This document shows positions 1 to 6,300 of a stretch of 7,609 nucleotides of DNA, piece by piece. The notes beneath the pieces were generated by a model that worked only from the letters and a program-made list of their open reading frames with translations, had not been told where the DNA came from and ran no database searches. The translations under genes were made by a program, and so were the position numbers. Source of the DNA: CAYZBM01 sp964476705 (GTDB lineage: Bacteria > Pseudomonadota > Alphaproteobacteria > Rickettsiales > UBA6187). How positions within the stretch are numbered: position 1 is the first letter of the stretch; each line of letters begins with the position of its first letter. Location of the stretch: positions 1 to 7,609 of the forward strand of contig CAYZBM010000084.1 in the NCBI GenBank assembly GCA_964476705.1. The letters run 5' to 3'.

Positions 1-23
1 AGAACTAAGTGTTCATTTTTTAA

Positions 24-125
24 GGTTGTCTATAATACGACGGGCCTACCCTGAGTATTATAGACTACATATACGACTTAAGAAAAAAGTGTTTTTTATA
101 AAAAAACACTTTTTCACAACCGACT
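24..125 (+). repeat. Palindromic repeat element, left copy (inverted relative to right copy)
   Basis: Two stacked hairpins are visible. The first has an 11-bp perfect stem, GTCTATAATAC at 28-38 with GTATTATAGAC at 55-65, around a 16-base loop. The second is the A/T-rich hairpin at 84-114. The unit appears bounded by GGTTGT (24-29) and its complement ACAACC (116-121). Positions 54-78 and 83-125 match, in inverted orientation and without mismatch, 7581-7605 and 7535-7577; only the short joint between the blocks differs (TAAG here, CCC in the plus-strand reading of the other copy). CGACT occurs on both sides of the second hairpin (74-78 and 121-125). A dispersed intergenic palindromic family, comparable in kind to the Rickettsia palindromic elements, is the likely explanation; membership of a named family cannot be checked here. 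Confidence 0.85.
84..114. repeat. Perfect A/T-rich hairpin inside left repeat
   Basis: A 14-bp perfect stem pairs 84-97 with 101-114 around a 3-base ATA loop. Because each arm begins with A's and ends with T's, the structure ends in a T-run on both strands and could act as a weak bidirectional terminator. No complete gene is seen to its left, so what it would terminate is unknown. The same hairpin lies 20 bases after the ankyrin gene in the right copy. Confidence 0.6.
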
Positions 126-158
126 AAAAAAGAAGAAAATACAGAAATTTTTCTTTAT

Positions 159-389
159 ATGTATATTAATTGTTGTTACGACAAAAATTCAAAATTATCT
201 AGCGATTTAACAAATAGTTATTTTAAATTTCTTGTGGAAGGAAAGTTTGATTTAGCGCCAGATGTTTCTACTTTAACTCCTCCTCCTAGCCTAAAAAAGA
301 AGAAAAGAACTACTGATTTTAAAGTTGAGCCTCTGCTCCTTGGGCCTGTAAGCGCGCATTCTGCAGAAAGTAAAGTAAATCTAATTTAA
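159..389 (+). CDS. Hypothetical protein, possibly the C-terminal remnant of a larger gene
   Basis: This is an unrecognised 76-residue ORF. The middle contains a Pro-rich stretch (residues about 40-44) followed at once by a basic run KKKKR, and no membrane segment or known domain is visible. Codon choice looks coding-like, with A/T-rich third positions and varied amino acids. The start is doubtful. There is no Shine-Dalgarno sequence at a suitable distance before 159, and the same frame stays open upstream to 102, inside the palindromic repeat, where it meets a TAA at 99-101. The simplest reading is the tail of a longer protein cut off by the repeat or by decay, but a short real gene or a chance ORF cannot be excluded. 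It is the only candidate gene between the left repeat and bolA. Confidence 0.35.
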   Translation: MYINCCYDKNSKLSSDLTNSYFKFLVEGKFDLAPDVSTLTPPPSLKKKKRTTDFKVEPLLLGPVSAHSAESKVNLI

Positions 390-494
390 AAATAGCGGTC
401 TGTTAAGTTATTGGTAAAGCTATTTATGTTTTATTTAGATTCCATAAATACATTTATAGCAGTTAAAGCTTGCAGTTACCTAAATTTTTTATAG

Positions 495-515
495 ATCCCA
501 GACTAAATCTGGGAT
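495..515. repeat. 8-bp perfect stem-loop
   Basis: ATCCCAGA at 495-502 pairs with TCTGGGAT at 508-515 around a 5-base loop. It is GC-richer than its surroundings. On the plus strand it is preceded by a T-run, and on the minus strand it is followed by A's, so it does not have the geometry of an intrinsic terminator in either direction. Confidence 0.6.
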
Positions 516-582
516 ATGCAGCATCATAGCAATGATTTATGTAAGTAAATAAAGTGGAACATCATTGCTTGATCTGCTACAT
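516..582. repeat. Imperfect long inverted repeat downstream of bolA
   Basis: AGCAATGAT (528-536) is exactly complementary to 561-569. Further out, 516-523 pairs with 575-582 with one mismatch, separated from the inner stem by a short internal loop. The central loop is about 24 bases. It could be a dispersed palindrome or a 3' mRNA structure of bolA. Confidence 0.45.
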
Positions 583-618
583 TTCAATTAAGAGATGCTA
601 TATCTTAGCAGCTTAAAT

Positions 619-891
619 CTACTCATCTTCACTTCTAGCATTAATTGATAAAGCATGAATTTGAGTTTGTAATTCTTCTTTTAAGATAGTATAAATTAAT
701 TTATGGCACTCAATTTTACTTTTGCCTTTAAAGATTTTAGATACTATATCAAGATGAAAGTGGGTATTTCCAGTTTGTTTATATCCGGAATGACCTTTAT
801 GTTTTTCTGAATCATCTCTAATTTCAATAAAAGATGGATTTAGCTCTAATTGCAATTTGCGCAAAAGAGAGTCTTTGTAGCTTATATTCAT
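619..891 (-). CDS. bolA: BolA family protein
   Basis: A 90-residue protein of normal length for the family. The family signatures are present in order: a DDSEKH segment with His31, a GHSGY loop (33-37), THFHLDIVS (43-51), the ECHKLIY segment with His63, and IHALSI (78-83). In the family, BolA proteins pair with monothiol glutaredoxins to hold or pass on a [2Fe-2S] cluster, using a loop His/Cys and the conserved C-terminal His. His31 and His63 are the likely equivalents here. BolA is also linked to stress and cell-shape control in other bacteria. It acts in the cytoplasm, and no signal peptide is seen. The start codon is the only good one before the first conserved residues, although the upstream Shine-Dalgarno is weak. 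The gene is transcribed divergently from the XRE regulator, and no glutaredoxin gene lies in the window. Confidence 0.93.
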   Translation of the reverse strand: MNISYKDSLLRKLQLELNPSFIEIRDDSEKHKGHSGYKQTGNTHFHLDIVSKIFKGKSKIECHKLIYTILKEELQTQIHALSINARSEDE

Positions 892-1195
892 AAATGTTAT
901 TTCTGTGTTTAATGGTTAAGCCCTTTCTATATTACAAAAATGTATATTTTTCATTATTTTCTATATTTTAGAGCAAAAAAAGTTATCATTGTTTATAGTT
1001 TTATGATATAGATTCTACTTGTAGTAAATGAATTGTAAATAAATTTATTGTATATCGGCGTAATGCAATCAATATTTTGTTTATTAATTAGTAATGAGTT
1101 TTATGGTTTAGAAAAGTATTTTAGGCTGTTTATTATATAATAAGTAATTATTAGTTTATTATTGTAATAACCTGTTTTTTTAAAGAGATATTAAT
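892..1195. other. Divergent intergenic region between bolA and the XRE regulator
   Basis: About 300 bases, extremely AT-rich, with no ORF or RNA gene recognised. It must contain promoters for both divergent genes. A good -10 lies near its right end (1136-1141). A 12-bp perfect AT palindrome is present at 1038-1049, and CTAC-TT-GTAG lies about 20 bases to its left. Either might be an operator for the XRE protein, but short AT palindromes are common by chance in such DNA. Confidence 0.5.
1136..1141 (+). promoter_or_regulatory. Candidate -10 box for the XRE-oxidoreductase operon
   Basis: A perfect TATAAT lies 54 bases before the XRE start codon. No convincing -35 box is found at the standard spacing; the nearest TTTAGA (1107-1112) is too far away. 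In DNA this AT-rich, a TATAAT match is weak evidence on its own. Confidence 0.3.
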
Positions 1196-1564
1196 ATGGC
1201 GAGAAAGAACGCATTTACCGAAAAAGTAGATAAAATTATAGGCATGAAAATTCATGAACTTAGAATATCTATGGGCTTGTCTAGACAACAATTAGCCGAA
1301 AAAATAAATGTTACTCATCAGCAGTTGCAAAAATATGAAAAAGGTACTAACCGGATATCTGCAGGTAGATTAGCTGCGATATCAGCTGCTTTACGTAAGC
1401 CAGTAGCTTTCTTTTTTGAAGAAATTGATTCAGATAATTATGCCTTGCCAACTCAGCATCAAAGAATGTGTATTGAAGTTTCACGTAACTTTATGCGGAT
1501 TAAAAGTCCTATGCATCAAAATGCTGTTAACTTGTTAGTAAGAACTTTAGCTGAACAAGAATAA
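1196..1564 (+). CDS. XRE/Cro-family helix-turn-helix transcriptional regulator
   Basis: A 122-residue protein with one N-terminal HTH_3 domain, residues about 17-75. The DNA-binding helices are in SRQQLAEKINVTHQQLQKYE (29-48), followed by the typical KGTNRIS turn. The C-terminal 45 residues are short and carry no recognisable ligand or protease domain, so it looks like a simple dimeric repressor/activator. The start is supported by a purine-rich AAAGAGA (1182-1188) 7 bases upstream. The oxidoreductase gene follows 25 bases after the stop, suggesting co-transcription. Small XRE regulators of this size are conserved in Rickettsiales; EcxR and ApxR of the Anaplasmataceae, which regulate type IV secretion genes and other virulence-related genes, are of this general type. 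Orthology to them is a guess. It is not obviously an antitoxin, because its partner is an enzyme rather than a toxin. Confidence 0.9.
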   Translation: MARKNAFTEKVDKIIGMKIHELRISMGLSRQQLAEKINVTHQQLQKYEKGTNRISAGRLAAISAALRKPVAFFFEEIDSDNYALPTQHQRMCIEVSRNFMRIKSPMHQNAVNLLVRTLAEQE

Positions 1565-1589
1565 TATTTTGTTTTAAAAGGGGAATAAT

Positions 1590-2564
1590 TTGCAAGCTAT
1601 ATGTATAAGTAAAGATAGCAGGAAGCTAATTATTTGTGAATTAGCTAAGCCAGTATTATTTCCCGACGAAGTTTTGATAAAAGTAGCAGCTAGTGGTCTA
1701 AATCGTGCGGATATTTTACAAAGAAAAGGTAAATATCCGGCGCCGATTGGGTCATCTGATATACTAGGTTTAGAAGTAAGTGGCGTTATTGAGTCTTGTG
1801 GTGTTGAGGTAAAAAACTTTAAAATTGGAGATAGAGTTTGTGCCTTACTTAATGGTGGTGGTTATGCAAATTACGTTGCAGTTAAAGCCCTCCAAGTTTT
1901 AAAAATACCTGATAATCTTGATTTAGTAGCAGCTTCTGCTTTGCCTGAGGTTTTAGCTACTGTCTGGTATAATATTTTTATGCTTAGTCAGGCTCAAAAA
2001 GGGGATAGTATTTTAATCCATGGTGGAGCAAGTGGTGTGGGTTCTATGGCCATAAAACTTGCGGAGATTATGGGAATTAATTGCTACAGTACAGTAGGCA
2101 ATGATGATAAATATAATTTTATAAAAAATATCTCACCTAACTGTAAAGTTTATAATTATAAAAATCATGATTTTGTAAGTAGTATTTTAAAAGATACTAA
2201 TAATCAGGGTGTTGATATAATTTTGGATATTGTCGGTGGTGATTATTTTGATAAAAATTTAAAGCTTCTTAAATATCAAGGAAAGCTTATTTGTTTATCT
2301 TTATTGCAAGGTGCTAAAGCTAATGTTGATTTTGCCCCTTTAATAATAAAGAATTTATCAATTAGGGGCAGTACACTTCGAGATAAATCAACTGAAATCA
2401 AGGCCCAGATAATCAGCTCTATTTTGCAAAATATCTGGAAATTTGTTGAAAATGGGACTTTAAGCCCTATAATTGATAAGATTTTTCCCTATACAGAAGC
2501 ACAACTTGCCCATGATTATATGGAAAAATCTCTAAATTGCGGTAAAATTCTCTTGCGTTTTTAG
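1590..2564 (+). CDS. NAD(P)H quinone oxidoreductase, PIG3-type zinc-free MDR family
   Basis: A 324-residue protein, full length for the medium-chain dehydrogenase/reductase quinone reductases. It has the GroES-like N-terminal domain with SGLNRADILQRKGKYPAP (35-52) and GLEVSG (60-65), then LLNGGGYANY (86-95), LPEVLATVWYN (118-128), the Rossmann dinucleotide loop HGGASGVG (144-151), LDIVGGDYF (212-220) and RGSTLR (259-264). These match the PIG3/TP53I3 subgroup, which uses NADPH to reduce quinones by one electron. No zinc-ligand set typical of alcohol dehydrogenases is seen. It is cytosolic. Translation starts at TTG, supported by a strong AAAAGGGGA Shine-Dalgarno (1576-1584) at the right spacing; no ATG in frame fits the conserved N-terminus. 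It lies directly behind the XRE gene and probably shares its transcript. Its physiological substrate is unknown. Confidence 0.92.
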   Translation: MQAICISKDSRKLIICELAKPVLFPDEVLIKVAASGLNRADILQRKGKYPAPIGSSDILGLEVSGVIESCGVEVKNFKIGDRVCALLNGGGYANYVAVKALQVLKIPDNLDLVAASALPEVLATVWYNIFMLSQAQKGDSILIHGGASGVGSMAIKLAEIMGINCYSTVGNDDKYNFIKNISPNCKVYNYKNHDFVSSILKDTNNQGVDIILDIVGGDYFDKNLKLLKYQGKLICLSLLQGAKANVDFAPLIIKNLSIRGSTLRDKSTEIKAQIISSILQNIWKFVENGTLSPIIDKIFPYTEAQLAHDYMEKSLNCGKILLRF

Positions 2565-2663
2565 GTGCTATTATGCTAGAGATGACCCTGAAATTTAAGG
2601 GCTGTAGCTATTATATAAATTTGCTGTGAAGTTAACTTTAAGATTTAAATTTGAGGAATTACG
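2565..2663. promoter_or_regulatory. Upstream region of trcR
   Basis: This gap holds a repeated GCTATTAT (2567-2574 and 2607-2614), the second overlapping an AT-rich TATTATATAA that could serve as a -10, and a 10-bp palindrome AAGTTAACTT (2629-2638). GAGGA (2653-2657) is a clear Shine-Dalgarno 6 bases before the trcR ATG. No matching -35 box is evident, so the promoter call is tentative. Confidence 0.3.
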
Positions 2664-3233
2664 ATGACATTACCACTTATGCCTAAAGCTACTGCCGTGT
2701 GGCTAGTTGAAAATACAACACTTACTTTTGAGCAAATAGCTGAGTTTTGTGGTATGCATACCTTAGAAGTTCAAGGTATAGCCGATGCTGAGGTTGCAGG
2801 TGGTATAGTAGGGCGTAATCCTATTACTTCAAGACAATTAACTAGGGATGAGATTGAGCGTTGTGAGAGCGACCCAAAAGCTAAATTAAAATTATTACAA
2901 GCAACAAAAGAATATATTGAGTTAAAACACCGTCAAAAGAAAAAAGGTCGTTATACTCCAGTTGCCAGACGTCAAGATAAGCCAGATGCAATTGCTTGGT
3001 TATTAAAACATTGCCCTAATATTTCCGATGCACAAGTGGTTCGTTTAATAGGAACTACTAAAAATACTATCCAATCAATTAGAGAACGTTCGCATTGGAA
3101 TTACTCTAATATCCAACCAAAAGATCCAGTTCTTTTGAGTCTTACAACTCAAGGCGAGTTAAATACCTTGATGGATAAGCTTAAAGAGCAACAAAAACGT
3201 AAAGAAGAGCACGAAGCTAATTCTGCAGAGTAA
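2664..3233 (+). CDS. trcR: TrcR-type cell-cycle transcriptional regulator (DUF1013)
   Basis: A 189-residue protein matching the alphaproteobacterial DUF1013 family throughout. The start MTLPLMPKATAVWLVENT, the EVQGIADAEVAGGI segment (35-48), NPITSRQLTRDEIERCE (52-68), KKKGRYTPVARRQDKPDAI (92-110) and SHWN (143-146) are all typical. Two helix-turn-helix-like modules can be seen, residues about 11-40 and about 109-140, which resemble each other (A-x-WL followed by a QI/QV helix and a second helix). The C-terminus (170-189) is charged and probably helical. The family is conserved in Alphaproteobacteria and is known as a cell-cycle transcriptional regulator connected with the CtrA network. A good GAGGA Shine-Dalgarno supports the start. 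It is probably a single-gene unit, since a stem plus T-run follows its stop. It is a strong marker for the class of the host genome. Confidence 0.93.
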   Translation: MTLPLMPKATAVWLVENTTLTFEQIAEFCGMHTLEVQGIADAEVAGGIVGRNPITSRQLTRDEIERCESDPKAKLKLLQATKEYIELKHRQKKKGRYTPVARRQDKPDAIAWLLKHCPNISDAQVVRLIGTTKNTIQSIRERSHWNYSNIQPKDPVLLSLTTQGELNTLMDKLKEQQKRKEEHEANSAE

Positions 3234-3249
3234 TTTACTCTCTTTTTTT
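3227..3249 (+). terminator. Candidate intrinsic terminator of trcR
   Basis: A 6-bp stem, AGAGTA (3227-3232) with TACTCT (3236-3241), overlaps the stop codon and is followed by C and seven T's (3243-3249). The stem is short and AT-rich, so termination may be weak. The T-run is followed by seven A's, forming a second simple palindrome. Confidence 0.45.
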
Positions 3250-3334
3250 AAAAAAACTTTCTTTATTTTTTAATAAGTGATAGAAAATATTATCATGATA
3301 TTTTTGTTATTTATTAATATAAAGTAAAAGTTTT

Positions 3335-6300
3335 ATGGCTAAAAGTAAAAGTAAAAGTAAACTTACTTCTGAGAAACAGCAAGTAGTAAGACAAGATACA
3401 TCTACAGAAGATTTTGGCGATGGTGATTCAGGTGATGAATTATTTGCTTCTTTTAGGCAAAAGGAAGTAGAAGAAAAACAAGCAAAATCTCAAGAAGAAA
3501 AAGATAAAAATTTCTTATATGCTTCAATTTTTGAAGCCATATCTAGTGGCATAAATCTTTCTTCAGATCTTAAGAAATTTCCTGATATATGTAATAATAT
3601 AAATGAAATATTTAAATTTAATGAAGATAAAATAGATTTTAATTATAAACATAATGGTTATACTATTACAGAATATTTCTACCTTTTAAAGGAAAAGTTA
3701 GTAATAACCGAGGATTATACAAAAAAAGATCAAAAAGAAAAAAACAATATTCATGTAAGAATAAATGTAATAGAAAGAAAACTTAAAAATAGTTTTAGAG
3801 AGCAAAAAAAAGAGTTGCTTTATGCTGAGATCTTTGACGCTATATATTCTTTAGATCTTTCTAAGATAAAAAAAATATTTGAAAATAAAGGAGGTAAAAT
3901 AGAATTTTATTATATTTATCAAGGCTTTACTGTAGATAAGTATTTTGAATCTCTTAGAGAATATCGTTTTAATGAAATGATAGAAGAAAATAAGGCAGCA
4001 GGATTTGATTCTTATTATGCTACTGCAGATAAGATTACAGAAATGGAAAAATTCTTAAATGATAGCAGACTGAGTTATGATGAAGAATTTACCAGGTTAC
4101 TTTTGGGGGCAGACTCAGATTGTGAATTAGACGATGATTTGCAATTCAGGTTATCTTTTGAAAAATCAGAATTACAAACTAAGCCAGAATCAGGACCTAA
4201 CCCTGAATCTGAATTAGAACCTGAACCAGAACCTGAATTAGAGGTTGAGAAAAATTCTAGATGTTTAAGAAATTTAAATAATTCTGAAATTATTATTCCA
4301 TCATTATTTTATCAAGTTGGTGTTGATATAAAACTTACCGTTAACTCATCTTATTCTCGGACTAACAGTAAATATGATTTAGTAGTTTTACCTAACACAA
4401 GACTTACAAATAAAACAATAGAAGAAATCTTAGCTTATAAAAATGGATCTGGTCAGAATTTATTACATATAGCTGCTGCAAATGGTGATTTTGAAATATT
4501 TGATATTATAGTTTATGAATTATATAAATTATATAAATTAGTAGAAGTAGCAGCTGAAGAAGCTATAGCAAGTCTAGAAAATCTAGATAGATCTCTCTCT
4601 AGAGTTACATTTCAAAAAGAAAAAGCTCAATTAGAAGAAGAAAAAGGCAAACTAGAGCTGGTAGTTGATCATAAATCACGTGAGCGTGCAAAAGCCTATC
4701 ATAAATATATAACTGATTTAATTTTTAAAGAAGATGAATTTGAATGTAATATAGCAGATTATGCTAAAGCCTTTAAGCATAATAAAATATTAGATTGGTT
4801 AAGGAAAAATAAAGACTTCGTGGAATTTGTTGATAAATCTTCAAAAGATAGCATTGATTATCCTTATATAGAAGAATTTGCATTTAATCATTACGAAGAT
4901 CTTCCTGCTTCTGTACAAGCTATTCGGCGACTGCTTAGTATGTCAACTGACGAACCTTGGATAGACAAGCCCTACATGAAAAGTAAAGTAACGGTTAAAT
5001 TACCTTCATATATTAAGGTATATAATGTAACTAATCCTTTATGGGTAAGTCATAGCAATTATATGCAGCATAATTTAACTATAGATAAAGATGATAGATT
5101 TGATCTGGATTGGAGATATCATTTTCTAATCCATGAAGGTTTTATACATTTTAAAAAATATGCAGAAGCTGAAGATAAAAGTAAGTCTAAAATAAATAGT
5201 GCTGATAATAGGGGTATGGCACCACTTCATCTTGCATTAAGATTAGGAAAGTTTGAATTAGTTCGGTATATTTTAAGTTTAGAACGCGCAAAAATAGATT
5301 TAAAAGATTGTTATGGAAATAGTGTTTTACATTATGCAATACCAGTTGCAGATAAAGAATATGGAGAAACAAGTTTATTTTGTAGATTGCAAATTTTGTC
5401 AGTACTTCTAGATAAATTTACTGAGAAAAAAATTCCAACTAATACAGTTAATATTTATGGAGAAAATTTTACTGATTTAGTTAAGATATTGCCAGAAAAT
5501 ACCAGATGTTTTTATCAAGAATTAATAGATATAAAATGTAATGGAAAGAGTATTAAAAATACAGAATCTTATGCGGTTAATGTGTTGTTTTCCAATATAG
5601 TTAAAGAACAAGACCTATCTCTAACTCCACAAAGAGCAATATATATATTGCTCAAATACGACAAGGATAGTCTAAATAAATTATTACATTTAGTGTATGA
5701 TAAATATATAGAAGATAAAGAAAAAAATGATGTTACTTATTTAAAAAAATGGCTAGTTTTTTTATTAACTATTGGTGCAGATATAAATTCTCTAGATCAT
5801 AACAAACAAGGTTATTCTATATTACATAAGATTTTAAATCATCATTTAAGAGAAATAGATGAAAAAAGATCAACAGAATTATTAGCTATTAAGAAGAACA
5901 CAAGAGGGGGTGTTGATGGGAAACTTATTGAAATATATTTAATTAACTTTAGAAAAGGATTGGTATATATTGGTTATGATGTAAAAGAATTTGCAGATTT
6001 TGGTGGTGATGTAAATATTAAAGATGTTAGGTCAGATACTATAGAGCAGAGCTTATTTAGGCAAATATTGGACCATAATATAACAAAAGGTGAGATTCCA
6101 TATATTCAAGATGAGGTGGTTTTCTTTTTAGAAACTCCTCTCCCGATTCCGTCTAGCACAGATTATTTGAATTTAAAAAGAAGAGAATATGTATTTAATG
6201 TAAGTTGCAGAGCTCTAACTAGTAGTGGAACTATATTAGATCTAGCTAGAGCGAATGGATTTAATGCTAATGCTTCTTTGCACGGCGCTATAGAATTAGG

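Larger units (their letters stand above)
390..618. other. Intergenic region with several inverted repeats
   Basis: No ORF or RNA gene is recognised. Three structures stand out: an 8-bp perfect hairpin at 495-515; an imperfect large stem pairing 516-536 with 561-582, whose inner 9 bp (AGCAATGAT with ATCATTGCT) are perfect; and a 5-bp hairpin at 596-610, just after the bolA stop on the minus strand. None is followed by a strong T-run in the bolA direction, so a classic terminator is not evident. The cluster may be another palindromic intergenic element. Confidence 0.5.

Noticed and set aside
495..515. Intrinsic terminator for the upstream ORF or bolA
   Set aside because: The stem is good, but no T-run follows it on either strand.
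1196..2564. Toxin-antitoxin module
   Set aside because: The XRE protein's partner is a complete quinone oxidoreductase with no toxin-like features.
2629..2650. CtrA binding site before trcR
   Set aside because: TTAA blocks are present at 2632, 2638 and 2645, but no pair has the 7-base spacing of the TTAA-N7-TTAA motif.
5187..5372. Minus-strand ORF of 61 codons
   Set aside because: It lies fully inside the ankyrin gene, has Leu/His/Tyr-rich composition typical of an antisense shadow and has no ribosome binding site.
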